Positions 22,814-35,226 of a stretch of 64,000 nt of DNA are shown here, piece after piece. The notes under the pieces were generated by a model, which worked only from the letters and a program-made list of their open reading frames with translations, was not told where the DNA came from and made no database searches. Position numbers and translations under genes: made by a program. Every line of letters starts with the position of its first letter. Positions within the stretch are counted from its first letter, which is position 1. Origin of the DNA: Rhododendron vialii (lineage: Eukaryota; Streptophyta; Magnoliopsida; Ericales; Ericaceae); contig NC_080557.1 in the NCBI RefSeq assembly GCF_030253575.1, positions 36,444,001 to 36,508,000 of the forward strand, read 5' to 3'.

Positions 22814-25800
22814 AGTGGCGACTCTGAATTGAGCGTTTCGCCGTGCTTTTCCAAAAGGGCGCACCCTATTTTATACAAATTTTAGGGGCGTGTGCCCACA
22901 TAAGGCAACCAAGGCTCAACAAACTCCCCTTCCTCAGCTGGGAGGTCCTTACTCTGGTACGGATCATCTTGCAGCGGATTATGTCCTTCGGTCTCTTAAT
23001 TACCTGGCATAAAACGCCAGCCCAACGACACTATAATGAGTTTTGAAACTTAGTAGATAATCTTAACCCTACTAACCCCTTACCTTACAATAAGCAGATC
23101 AACAATATAATAATTCATAATACACAAAAGATAGAGATTAACAGCACATCGTCCTTTTCTTTACTATCCATTGACTTACTTAAAATCTAAGGATTATCTC
23201 CACAAGATCCTTTCTTCTCACATCCGCTAACTACAACCGTCTCCTGGGTCCACCATTTCTTTTGCTTATCCTGTACCAGGGTCCTAGGTGAGCGCACCTA
23301 AGTTATGTACAAAGCATGTTCTCACTTAAGACCATAACAGGAGGATCAAGTTCTCCCATGACATATTATACATTAGGGTCAGACATCTAATACCCCACGC
23401 TAACTATAACCGTCTTATGGACCCATTTTCTTCCCCAAAGAGAAACTTTCCATAATGTATCCTACATTAATGTCTCACTAACTATAACCATCTCATAGGA
23501 CTCATTCCTTTCCTCGAAGAGAAACTTCCCATGACGTATCATACGTTAGTGTCACAACATATCTCATCACCGGGCCCCACAAGTAACCCTTTTCAACACA
23601 TGGCCCCATTGGTTACCCTTTTTCAACATAGGGCCTCAATGGTTACCATTGCCATACCCATGGCTCAAATCACAATCCACAATTTCACATCTCAACACTT
23701 TATTAATTACCAGTTTTTCATTACTTAACATCGTTTACGTGAATCACTATTCGTAACCATCCAATGAATCTAGGTCCATTCTAACACGTACAATATGATA
23801 CAATCAATAACAACTCAATTTATAACATGATATATTTTAATGAGATAAAAAGTACATATCAAATAATATTGTGCAAGTAAACACATAATATTTTAATTAT
23901 GATTAGGCCGATACCTTTAAAATTTTATTGGTTATCTCTAAAGAAATTATATATCCTCATGTTCTTTTATAATTAAAATTCTTAAAATCATTATAACTAA
24001 GATAATATTATCACATTTATAAATGGATTAAATCTATTATTTGTGACTTGTAAATATTATACTAATATTAGCAAGGATAATATTATCATAACATATTTAT
24101 CATTTTCAATTGCTAACATTACACCCTAGCAGTAATATAAAGAAAATGTTATTGAGCCGAAACTGGTGCCGATTGTAACTTAATGTATTTCTTTAGGCCA
24201 AAATAGTACACTAGAGTAATTAGGAGGGCCAAAGTGTGATTTTAACAAGAGAGATTTGAAACCCAGTTCGTTGGTTTCACTGGTCACGGCCGAGAAAACT
24301 AGAGGAATAACCATTCCGGCCACGCAACGTCGAAATCAATTTCTTTTATACTTGTTTACATCCGTTTTTAGCACCCAGTCCTGGGCTAGCGCTGGAAGGC
24401 CAGTTCATTATTATTTGATTAGATTTGGCCAAAAATAGAGATGTATTGGGTTAAAATTAATGGGCCAAGACAATATTTATTGTGCCCGAATAATTTTAAT
24501 TTAATTTAGCCACGGGCTTAGTGTTTCTGGGCCTATTTATAAAAGAAAGAATAGAAAGGCCCATAGGAAGTTGATAATGTCTCTGGAAACATTTTTGTGA
24601 GTTAAACATATAAATAGGCCATTTAATTTATTTAAATGGCCCATTACCCGAGAGACCCATGAAAAGTGGAAGGTGGGTAAGTGCTTGTTGACTTGCAAAA
24701 AGACATTTGACTAAGTCAAGTGACTAGTGGTTTTTGATAACCCACGGAAATAGCAAATGGAGGTGGCCCACTATCTTTGTAACTGCCCATGAACAAGAGT
24801 AAACACATGGGTAATTCTCTGATAACTACCCATGTCCCCATGATCCCATGAAGTGGAAGTTGCAAAGGACACATGGCGCCACAAGAGGAGGACAACAAAG
24901 CCTTTGCATGCAGAAAAATCGAAGACCCTTGGCCTATAAATGCAAGTTCACAAGATGAAAAAAGGGTTCACATACCAATCAAGTTCAACGCTTAAACCAA
25001 AGCCTTCTCAGCGAAGCAATTATCTCATTTCTCTCTCATTTCTATCTCTCTTGTACCCCCAACTTTATTATTACGACATAATAAAGTTATTCTACGTTAT
25101 TACTTCTTTTCCTACACGGTTAGGAAATTATTAAGTCCTCGCTCGTAGACGCAAAACCACGAATCAACACTGCAATCGAGCCCTTAGGTTTGCAACACGA
25201 TCGCTCTTACAGATTTGAAGTCAGAAAAGGGGCACTCAGTCCTTTACATTGGACGCGACAAGTCCTGGCATGCCCGCTCAGTCCTTGAGCCATTTCGGAG
25301 CCGAAACAATACAGAAACAAAAAAATCAATATGTAATCACATAATATACTTAGGAGGGAGTAGGGGAGCGATTATTCTACCTTTAATCCAAACAAAACGA
25401 TCAGCGGTGGAGTCCAGTGAGTTTTCGTTTGGTGGCAAAAGAGCAGTATTGTAGCAGCAACTTTGGACTGGAATAACTTGACTAAACCTCTACTGTTTTG
25501 GACGATTCTTATGTCTAATGTGAAGCTCTTGAAACACTCTACAACTTTTGTGAAGAAGTCCAAGCCCGAACACCACTCTAAGTAGAAGAAAAATGGAGAT
25601 TTAGAATGGTCGCTGAATCTGCCTGGAAATTAGAATCCGAGAATTTTACCAAACTTTAGACGGCAATAACTCTATCAATCCTTGACCGTTCGATTCTTGG
25701 GGTGGAATCTAAGCTCTCGACCCCCTCTACAACATTCGTGGAGAAACTCAAGCCTATAAATGACATCAACATGGAAGAAACAGGCCACGAATAGAGGTAC

Positions 25801-25866
25801 GTGATATGGTTGAAAAATAAAATGGTGTGATCTCTCTTTTCTTTTTCTTCTCTTCTTTTACAGATT

Positions 25867-25867
<1 letters not shown>

Positions 25868-25902
<35 letters not shown>
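25868..25902. repeat. (CT)n microsatellite in the outer LTR
   Basis: Dinucleotide run of about 35 bases. The equivalent run in unit 2 (49,267-49,326) is longer, about 60 bases, showing expansion or contraction since the duplication. Confidence 0.9.
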
Positions 25903-25905
<3 letters not shown>

Positions 25906-26344
25906 ATAAAATGGGAATGGTAAAGATGGGTTTGGTTTTGTAGTGCACGTGGAGTGATATAGGGGGAGTAGTGGAGAAAGGTGGGAGAGTGAGATGATAT
26001 GGGTGAAGGTGATGGAATGTGGGAGGGAAGTGAGAGAGATAGAATCGGGAGAGATAAAGGAGAGGGGATGGGAGCATAATCCTATAAATTGTGGGATGGG
26101 TATATTATAAATATATATAGACACACACATATAGTTACAAGCTAATTAATAATGTATATGCTAAACTAATTTTAAACACCAAAAATTAATCTAGATTCTA
26201 GTTTAATCTAATTACCCAATAAAATAATTAATCAGTTATTATAAACTATTTGATTAAAAATAATTTTTTTATTCAAAAAAAAATAGGGCAAAAATCCGGA
26301 TCGTTACAATAATATAGATAATATATATGTTGCTAATTTTAACA

Positions 26345-26405
26345 TAATGATTACTAGTGTAGTGGTGAGAGATAAACATTCACAAGAGGTCAGTGGTTCG
26401 AAACT
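26345..26405 (+). mobile_element. tRNA-like SINE head
   Basis: 'tagtgtagtgg' resembles a box A, and 'ggttcgaaact' a box B, about 38 bases downstream, the layout of a tRNA-derived SINE. In unit 2 (about 54,325-54,385) the box B has decayed. No poly-A or target-site duplication could be assigned. Confidence 0.35.
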
Positions 26406-27116
26406 TGCTTTTACAATACCCTGTATAATAAAGTATTAGTATGATTAAAGATATTTGACTTTGTTTCAATTTTTTCCTTTTACTTATATTCAATTTTAAA
26501 AGTACTAGCATGGACATTTTTGAAAGTTGATTACGACTGCAATTATAGGATGATATATATTTTTTCCTTGTTCGTTACATGATCTTAATTCAAAAATAAC
26601 AATTTTACAACAAAGGTTCAACTTTATTTAAGTGATTTTTATCTTTTTCACTTATTGTCAAAAAAATTATAGATGACCCCATATTTAAGGTTTACCTTGG
26701 GCTTTGAAATTTAAGGGCTAACCTTATACTTGAAATGTGACCCCTCTATATGAAATTCCTAGATCCGCCACTGCTCTGAGATGTAATAACATTCAAAAGA
26801 AACCCTAAGGGATTTGGCCAAGTGGGCATAAGAAAACAAATAAGTGTTTGTCTTTCATGAAGTCGCATGTTCGAATTCCACGGAAGCCAAACATTCCAAA
26901 TTTTGAGGTCATTAAAGGTTGTCCAGTCCTTAATTTTAGAGCCCCAAGATGTGCCAACTGGCACGAAAATCCGATTATCTAAAGTGAGAAACATTAAAAA
27001 ATAGGGACCAAAGACCAGCTACAGTGAGAAACATTCAAAAGTAATGAGATTCCCTGAAAGTGAAAGGAGACAGAGTATCCTTCACTCAAACTTATGGATT
27101 GACTCCGAAAGTCTTA

Positions 27117-27212
27117 CCCTTTCCCTTTTCCTTTCCCTTTCACCTCAAACTCTTCTCTTTCCTTACATAGTTATATATGAGCTAATTTACTTCCTTGATC
27201 GCAAACCTAGCA
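27117..27212 (+). promoter_or_regulatory. Pyrimidine-rich leader of unit 1 LecRLK
   Basis: A run of CCCTTT-type pyrimidine repeats ('ccctttcccttttcctttcc') followed by 'cctcaaactcttctctttcc' and a TATA-like 'ttatatatga' just upstream of the ATG at 27,213. The same block precedes the unit 2 gene at 55,700-55,801, so it is part of the duplicated gene. Which part is promoter and which is 5' UTR cannot be decided from sequence alone. Confidence 0.4.
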
Positions 27213-27902
27213 ATGTCTTATCCTCTTCTTCATACTCTCTTCTGCTTCCTATTATTGCTGCCATTTTCTACTGTTGCTCAGACTAATGGAACCGTAGACG
27301 TTGGTGCATCTATCACAGCTGGTGACAATTCCACCACCCCATGGCTATCCGCTTCTCAAGATTTTGCATTTGGGTTTAAACAACTCCAAGATAACAATCT
27401 CTTCTTGCTCTCCATATGGTATTACAAGATACCCGACCAAACCATTGTTTGGCATGCAAACAAAGGTGTTCCAGTGTCAACTGGATCGAAAGTAGGGATA
27501 ACCGCGAGCAAAGGGCTAGTGCTCAGTAACCCTCAAGGCAGAGAGTTGTGGAGTTCCACTCCCATTCGTAACCAAGTTGCTAATGGCATTATGAGGGATA
27601 CGGGCAGCTTTGTGCTTGTTGGTGGGGGTTCGGTTAACATATGGGAGAGCTTCAAATACCCGACAGACACCTTGTTGCCTACGCAGATCATGGAGTCTGG
27701 CGAGCTCCTTTTTTCTCGACAGTCGGAGAAGAATTTCTCCAGGGGAAGGTTATTTTCAGAACATTTTGATAGTAGTTTTGGTTTATGATTATTGAGCTTT
27801 ATTAGGATTTAAGTTACAAAATTAAACATGGTTTATTATCATCATTTTTCATGCTCTTGGATACCATTGCCACATATTTTCTCTATGTATGGATCTACTA
27901 AC

Positions 27903-29872
27903 TGTTGGGAGTCTAATACGCCTGAGGTTCTCCAGTGCGCGCTAGCTCAATCCGTTGGGGAGTAACCACAAAGTCCACACCACATCACATGGACCCAATA
28001 TATATTGAATGACTCATATCCACTTAAAAGACTAAGTCTTGTAAGTGGTGAGTCATCTAATTGTATATTAAGATCCAACTATTTTTCTATTTATCTGATG
28101 TGCGGCTCAACCTTTCACACATGTTCTCAACAATCTCTCCCTCATATGTGAATCATGCATTGGGCCTTGCTCCCCATCGATTTGATCCACTACAAGAAAA
28201 ATTATATGGGGTGATGAATGAAAATCATCGCAAATTACATGTTTTTCGCCACAAAAAATATAGGTGACGAAATTTTTTTTGAAGATTGTCGAGGATTCCT
28301 ACCTGGCGACGAAATCTATTTTTCGTCACCTATAGTGTCTTTTGATGACGAAATATTTCGTCCCAAAAATTGAGTAATTGGTGACGAAATTTTTTCCTCA
28401 CCTATTGTGCTTTTTGATGAAGAAATTTTTTGTCATCAATTACTGTTTTTGGTGATGAAAAAATTCGTCACCGATAGGTCACATTGGTGATGAAAATTTT
28501 CATCACCAATAATCAGTGATGAAATTTTTCATTGCAAAAGACGTTTTCATATAAAAAAAAATCTCTCTTTCTTGCTACTGCTGGGTTTCAAACCCAAGTC
28601 CCATAAGTTTTTCTCGCAAATTTCAACCAACTGCACTACACACACTTTTTAATACATATTTGAAATATCTAATATATAACATATATGTTTAACATGAAAA
28701 TATATTTCGAATGTAATTTTGAACCTTTAAACATTAAAATTAGCAATTTTGATAAACATGAAAGTTGTAGGCATTTGAGTTATTATTCAAACCCAATTTG
28801 AATTATTTTAATTGGAAGTTCTTAGTAAAGAGTTATATACGAAATATATTTAGTGACAAAGCTCAATTCATAAATTTCGTCACCGTCACCAAAGGTACCC
28901 ATTTGACGACAAAATATATTTTTCGTTGCCGAAAGCGTTAAAATGGTGATGAAATTATTTTTCGTCACCAAAGTTAAGCATTTGGTGACAACAAAAAAAA
29001 ACCGTTACTAAATTGGTCTCATTTGGCGACGAAATATATTTTTTGTTACCAAATGATTATCTTTGGTGACGAAAAATAATTTCGTCACATTTTTTAAGCT
29101 TTCGGCGATGGAAATTGTATTTCGTCGCCAAATGGGTACCTTTGGTGACGGAAATATTTTTTTCATCACTAAATAGGTATAATTGGTGACAATATTATTT
29201 CGTCATGAAAGTTGTCAAAACAATGACGAATTTATTTTTCGTCGCCAAATATACTCATTTAGTGACGAAATTAAATTTCGTCGCCACTTTTTTGTCACCA
29301 AATTTCATTTTCTTGTAGTGATCCATGATCTTTTTTACTCTCCAACACCAATTTAACCCCGGACTTCACCGTACCCATTCCATCGATCGAGAACCAACCC
29401 CTTTACTCCATCGAGAGCCTCCATGTAGTGCTCCACCTGCATCCTTGCTCCATCGAGAGTTACCTTGGATTTTTCTCGCTCCTTTGAGAGTCTCCGTGCA
29501 AGTCCACCAAATCGGTTTGAGTCAGCCCAAAGATCGTCAGCCATCGGCTCTGATACCACTTGTTAGGATCTAGGGTCACTCAACAACACAACAATATGAG
29601 GAAAAACTCCCTTAATATTATTTACATAATAATACAAGATGAAAAAACTTCTCTGGGAGAGCCACTACCGGCTCCCACCTCTCCAGCGAGCCATCCCGGC
29701 TCACCCACTTGACTTCACCCTCTCCATCACATTGTTTCAGTCACACTCGTATCTGCTCTCATATACATCAATATATATAGGCAAGAAGAAAACCCTAATA
29801 TGGTTAAGGAAATAAGGTAGAGAGTGATCTTGTACTTCGCGCACACCACCCCACTTGGGTGGAATCCCAACA
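27903..29872 (-). mobile_element. Short non-autonomous LTR element (TRIM-like) in the unit 1 LecRLK intron
   Basis: Outer ends 'tgttggga' and 'tcccaaca', flanked by CTAAC (27,898-27,902) and CTAAG (29,873-29,877). Unit 2 has the uninterrupted site 'ctactaacaagg'. On the minus strand 'tggtatcagagc' (29,558-29,547), the initiator-Met tRNA primer site, follows an LTR-like end at 29,561. At the other end 'gagggagagat' (28,143-28,133) is a polypurine tract next to a TG start at 28,132. The two terminal segments (about 312 and 230 bp) do not obviously match, so the element may be composite. A CACTA element is nested inside. Confidence 0.55.
28188..29320. mobile_element. Non-autonomous CACTA (En/Spm) element, 1,133 bp
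   Basis: Starts 'cactacaagaaaa' and ends 'ttttcttgtagtg', perfect 13-bp inverted ends, flanked by the 3-bp duplication ATC (28,185-28,187 and 29,321-29,323). The subterminal regions are filled with many direct and inverted copies of 'ggtgacgaaa' / 'tttcgtcacc', the expected binding sites for a CACTA transposase. No transposase is encoded. A tRNA-like segment on the minus strand (about 28,575-28,640, 'gggtttgaaaccc') may be a SINE fragment carried inside. A hyphenated version of the same palindromes would fold into many hairpins. Confidence 0.9.
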
Positions 29873-32208
29873 CTAAGGGGAATGTGACTTGATTTATGCA
29901 TTCGATCAAGAGAGAGAAATATATACAGAAACAATGAGAAAGCAGGAAATTTGAAAAAGGGGTCTTTTTTTCACTACTTTCTATATCCGTGAGCAACTCT
30001 TTTCTGACTCATTCAAATTCTCGTGATGGAAGTGAACACAAAATGATTAAGGCTTGTGACTTGTGAGCACTTGAGTTGAACTTTGCAGCGGGTGCACTTC
30101 GTCTGGACCTTCACACTGGGAGTAACATCAGCTTTAGACAACGTTTACGCACCTCCCGGCTCCCATTCTCACAAGCATGATCTTTCGTACTAGTAACTTG
30201 CTTCTGGATTATTATGTGTTTGGAATGGATAATTATTTGGCCCTTCATAGTCTTTTGATGAATATTTACCATGGGAATAATTTTCTTGACAGGTTCCAGC
30301 TCCGCCTGCTCGAAGATGGGAATCTCGTACTTAATACTAGAGACTTGGGTACCAATTTCGCTTATGATGCTTACTACAAGAGCAACACTGTTGATGATGT
30401 TAATGTAACAAATCGTGGTTACCGAGTTATCTTCAATGAGACAGGATATATTCACGTATTGAAAAGAAGTAACCAAAGTGTAGTACTTGGACCAACAACT
30501 GTACTCCCATCTGGTGACTACTACTACCGAGCAACTCTCGATTTTGATGGGGTTTTCACACTGTACTATCATCCAAAGACTGAAAATGCCAGTCCGAGCA
30601 CTTGGACTGTTTTGTGGTCAGAGCCGGATAACATTTGTGTTGGTATTACAGCAAGTGAAGGTAGAGGGGCTTGTGGCTTCAACAGCATATGCACAATTGA
30701 TGATAATAAAAGGCCTAATTGTTCGTGCCCTGAAGGTTTTTCGTTGCTTGATCCAAACGACAAGTACGGAGACTGTAAGCCAAATTTCACACTAAGCTGT
30801 GAAGAAGATGACCACAAGAGTTCCAACAGAGATCTCTATGACTTGTCGGTGTTAATAGATACTGATTGGCCTCTGTCTGACTACGAGCAATTGAAGCCTT
30901 TCAGTGAAGCAATGTGCAGAAACTCTTGCCTCCAGGATTGTTTCTGCGCTGTTGCTATTCTGCGGCAAGATAGCTGCTGGAAGAAGAAGCTGCCACTTTC
31001 TAATGGGAGGAAGGACAGTGTTGTTAATGGGAAGGCTTTCATGAAGTTCAGGAAAGGTGACCTTCCTCCATCTACTACCGATCCTCGTTTTCCTCTTCGG
31101 GACATAAAGAAGAACGATCGGACTTTGATTGTTGTTGGATCTGTGCTTCTGGGTAGCTCTTTATTCGTCAATGTCGCACTTCTGGGTGCCTTTTGCCTGG
31201 GTTTTTCCCTCATCTACCAGAAGAAGATCTTGAATAGTCGTCATGGGTTCGGAGCTGTGGAAACTAATCTTCGTTGTTTTTCTTATGAAGAGCTTGCAGA
31301 GGCTACAGATGGATTCAAGGAAGAACTTGGAAGGGGAGCTTTTGGAATTGTGTATGGAGGGGCAGTACCAATGGGGAATTCTAGAACTTCTATCGCGGTC
31401 AAGAAGCTAGAAAGGGTGGTTCAGGAAAAAGAGAGAGAAGGAATTTAGAACCGAAGTACATGTGATTGGCCAGACCCATCATAAGAATCTAGTCCGACTG
31501 GTTGGATTTTGCGACCAAGGGGAGCACCGGATGTTAGTGTACGAGTTCATGAGTAATGGCACTCTCGCTAGCTTCCTTTTTGGAGAGACAAAGCCAAGCT
31601 GGAACCAGAGGAGCGAAATTGCATTGGGAATTGCTAGAGGCCTCCTCTACCTACACGAAGAATGCTGCACGCAGATCATCCATTGCGATATAAAGCCTCA
31701 AAACATACTTCTTGACGACTATTACAGCGCCCGGATTACCGACTTTGGGTTGGCTAAACTGCTGATGATCAATCCGAGCCAGACAAATACTGGTATTAGA
31801 GGGACAAGAGGGTATGTTGCACCGGAATGGTTTAGAAACAAGCCGGTAACCGCTAAAGTTGATGTTTACAGCTTTGGTGTGTTGCTATTTGAGATCATTA
31901 CTTGTCGAAAAAACGTAGAGGGGTCGGAGATGGGGGTTGACGAGAGAGCAATTTTAACTGATTGGGTTTGTGACTGCTTTCTGAAAGATGAATTGCATGC
32001 TTTGGTTGAGGACGATTCCGAGGCCTTGAATGACTGGAGGAAGGTGCAGAGATTTCTGATGGTCGGAATTTGGTGTATTCAAGAAGATCCCTCTCAACGG
32101 CCCACGATGAGGAAGGTTACTCAGATGCTTGAAGGAGTTGTCGAAGTTCCTGTGCCTCCAAGCCCTTCGCAATTTTCTTTTGTCAGTCATGGTGTCGGGG
32201 AGGAGTAG

Positions 32209-33694
32209 ATTGGGCACATACCTAACCTTCGGTAGTAAATGCACAAAGTGGATGTCTTCAGACTCGAACACACGACCCGAAGTTTCGTTGGCTGAGTTTT
32301 GTTTGCTCTGCTCTATTTATTCTAGTGTCACTTATAGTTGGTTCATTTCGCAAAATATCCCCTTAGTAAGTTAGCAACCAATATGTAACGTTCACTTAAA
32401 ATAATGCCTGCTACTTCAGTGCACAATATATGTTGTTTTGAAAAAGGCTATTTAGACGAAGGCCTGTGTTCTAATATGTTTCTGAAAATTGTGAGAAACC
32501 GTATACCTTGTGTTTTTTTGGTCCTACTAATCAATTTATGTTCTCAGTAAGCCTGCTTTTGTTGTTCTGATATTGTGATTGTATATTGGATAATATCCTA
32601 CATGATTTACCATTTATAGGGTCCCTATGAACCACAGATGCTACGATGGCGATGCATTGCAAAGGTAGCCGTCGCCCGTCTGCGTTTCGGACACGCTTTG
32701 AGACACGGAGGGATAGCTGTGTTGACATGCCAATTATTTTAGGAATTCTTAAGCAAGGAACATGCATGCCCCAAGACTCAAGTGAGAGACACCTGGGGAC
32801 ACGTTTGGGTTAATTTTGATAATATAACAAACCTATTTCGTAAATTGTATCATGGTATTTGCGATACAATGGTGACTAGTGTTAGTTTTCTTTAACTTTT
32901 GTTGGTTATGGACACTGGATACATATTCATGACAATAACACCGAAAATTGTGTTCTCATTTCTTTGGGTTAATTGTAGTGCTGTTTGTCTGTTATAGACA
33001 TTTTCTATTATTGCAGTGTCCCGTGTGTCTGTATCTGTATCGACCATTTTCTAAAAAAACTTTAGGGGGAATTGCATTTTCTAAAAAAACTCATGGATCA
33101 TTTTTTTGGAATTGTCCTAGAAAGGAAAACAATAATTCCCACGACATGATGTTGAAGATAAAAATACTCCTTCCTCCTGTCTTGAATCAACGGCAACTTA
33201 GGTTCAAACACGAAAACTTAAATTCATGTATGGGGAACTTAAGTTTATACACGGGATAACTTAGGAACATACTCGGGGCAACTTATTTGGATCGAAGGAG
33301 CAATTGTCACAGGCCCGTTTACACTGTACACAAACACTGAGAGAGATCAACGTCAGCAACTTTGGAAGATGTCGACACCGACGACTTGGACAGATCTGAT
33401 ATTGCAATTCACCCCCAAAAAACACACCATTTTAATTCCTCAAACCCTAGATTTACTACAACCCACAAATCGATAACGGAGCCAAACATCGCCGATGCCG
33501 GATCTGGTGTCTGTGAAGATCAGAGAGAGAGAGAGAGAGAGAGAAACAACCGAATGCTACAGTGACTCGCTGGCTCTATCGAGTCACTGTAGCAAAGTGA
33601 GGCAACGACGGGAACGGGGCAAGGATGAAACGAGACTGATGGAGATGCTTAGAAGCTTCAGACCATCTCCAACCTCCTCCTCCTCCTCCTCCTC

Positions 33695-33789
<95 letters not shown>

Positions 33790-33890
33790 CTCTCTCCTCT
33801 GTATATGTATGTATCTATATATGTGCGTGTGGGTGTGGGTGTGCTTTTTTGCTAGGAAATTAGAATGATACTAAGAGGGTATATTAGTCT
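32209..33890. other. Unit 1 downstream flank
   Basis: From 32,209 to about 33,030 it matches the unit 2 downstream flank (59,145-60,010). It includes a conserved patch around 32,620-32,810 with long-open but unrecognised frames. From about 33,060 to 33,890 it has no counterpart in unit 2. No gene supported. Confidence 0.4.
33521..33786. repeat. Compound microsatellite near the unit 1/unit 2 junction
   Basis: (GA)n at about 33,521-33,543, (CTC)n at about 33,674-33,700, (TC)n at about 33,700-33,741 and (AC)n at about 33,742-33,786. All open frames here are repeat artefacts. It sits about 110 bases before sequence of unit 2 starts. Confidence 0.9.
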
Positions 33891-34637
33891 TTTTTGGAAG
33901 ACCCACCACAAAGGAGCGATGTAGACCGATCTCCATCTCACCAATAGGAAGTAAATGCAATACAATTTTCTTTTTCTTTTTCTTGATAACGAGCAGTTCT
34001 ATTTTATCGATCTAGTCTAGAGAGTGGGATTGGGGTGTGAACCCACGTAGATGTTGTGGGACACAAGATTGCTAACACTTGAGCTGGCCTGCAATATAGA
34101 CTTTTACTACATGTCTATGGTGTGCAAGATGTAGGATGGGTCCTTGTTTGCTTTACGCCTCAATCAAGCGAGAAATCTCTATTCCACACTTGTTTAGCTC
34201 AATTAGAACTCCTAGGGGCTTAATACTAATTGTACGTACCTCACAAAATGTGTAGTGAAGAAGTGTATTAGGGCACCACATTGCAGTGGCCCAAGGCCAT
34301 TAAATAATATAATCAATATTTTACACATATTGATGTGAAGTTGCTTTCATGCATCTCTCCTAATGAATGCATGTAACCTTACTAGATTTTTTTTTAATGA
34401 ATGTGACAATATTTCATTGGTGTTTGGAAAATAACGACTCATCCGATGACTAATATTAAGAATATACTTTTCTTTTGAAAAAAAAAGTTAATATTGACTT
34501 TTAACTCAATTAGAAGCCGAAGTAAGAAGTTTATTACTTTAACTCTCCTTTTATTAATATTCCTCCTGATGCTCATATTCCCATCTTCCATTCCTTTTCC
34601 ATTGAAACCAAACAGAGGAAGTTAAAAGGGTGCCGTG

Positions 34638-34855
34638 ATGGTTTTGCGCTTCGCGCTCTCTTTCGCTCTTACTCTCGTCTTATCTGGTATCATGTCCGGA
34701 ATGTCGACGGCGAAGGGGGTGGTGAATGTGTAGACCACGGAGGAGGAGGTGGCTGAGGCCGTGGCGGAATACGTCGCTAATCTATCGAGTAAATTTGCCC
34801 AAGAGAGAGACATTTTTACAGTTGTGGGTGCAGGTAGTGTAATACACACACTCAG
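34638..34855 (+). pseudogene. Unit 2 6-phosphogluconolactonase-like exon 1 with stop codon
   Basis: Same exon as in units 1 and 3, ending at a conserved 'ctcag' / 'gtaac' donor. A CAG codon has become TAG at 34,731-34,733, closing the frame after about 31 codons, and one Val codon is missing near 34,820. Exon 2 is absent: the equivalent of unit 1 bases about 19,229-20,393 has been replaced by two truncated Copia elements. Confidence 0.8.
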
Positions 34856-35226
34856 GTAACAAACTACTCCCACTACAATAGGTTATGTTAACCGGATGTT
34901 CGGGTCAGCTTGAGCACACCTCGACTATTTTTCTATGTCATAAAGTTAATGACTAATTACTATAATTATTACTACTACTATTATCATCGTAAGTTTTCCA
35001 AGCGCAACATGAACTATTCGTGTGAATAGTTTATTTATTCCCTGAGTAAATCTGGACCGTCCATTATAACAATGGACGAGTAGCAATTGGTTGTGTAAAG
35101 AGTTTCGCACAACCGTTGTGTGTGTAGCATTTTGGGTGAAAAATCAACCACCGAGAAGAATATATTGATGAAATATCTAACTGGATTTTTTCACCCTAGT
35201 GATAGTCGTGATTCGTTTCACAATTC

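Larger units (their letters stand above)
20687..26308. mobile_element. Large (5.6 kb) LTR-like element, unit 1 copy; probably solo LTR
   Basis: Begins 'tgtaacgccccgattttc' and ends 'aaaaatccggatcgttaca', with TG...CA termini and inverted ends TGTAACG/CGTTACA, flanked by perfect 5-bp duplications ATAAT (20,682-20,686 and 26,309-26,313). No gag or pol is present, so a solo LTR of a large-LTR Gypsy family, or a non-coding derivative, is the simplest reading. A TATA-like 'cctataaatgc' at about 24,933 may be its promoter. It contains a nested LTR (20,932-22,813) and a (CT)n run at 25,868-25,902. Unit 2 has the same insertion with the same duplication. Confidence 0.75.
27213..32208 (+). pseudogene. 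Unit 1 G-type lectin receptor-like kinase, frameshifted
   Basis: Exon 1 is 27,213-27,748, the intron 27,749-30,292 (GT-AG, phase 2), and exon 2 30,293-32,208. The ATG at 27,213 starts a signal peptide ('LFCFLLLLPFSTVAQ'). Then come a B-lectin domain ('FAFGF', 'TIVWHANKG'), an EGF-like Cys cluster ('CGFNSICTID'), a PAN-like segment ('CRNSCLQDCFCAVAI'), a membrane helix and a kinase domain with Gly loop ('LGRGAFGIVYGG'), VAVKK Lys, 'HCDIKPQN' (catalytic Asp at 31,687-31,689, non-RD) and 'DFGLAK'. Compared with unit 2 two bases are missing in the GAGAGA run near 31,430, so the frame closes at TAG 31,446-31,448, before the kinase core. Such receptors perceive extracellular ligands at the plasma membrane. 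A truncated receptor ending inside the kinase N-lobe could still be made. Confidence 0.85.

Noticed and set aside
26345..26405. A functional tRNA gene
   Set aside because: Only box A-like and box B-like sequences are present; no cloverleaf stems pair.
27195..27212. Start of the unit 1 LecRLK at an upstream TTG
   Set aside because: Not an ATG; the ATG at 27,213 begins a proper signal peptide and is conserved in unit 2.
30111..30572. Minus-strand frames across both LecRLK genes
   Set aside because: Antisense shadows of the conserved plus-strand coding sequence.
33584..33784. Glu-Arg repeat protein on the minus strand
   Set aside because: Translation of TC, CTC and AC microsatellites.
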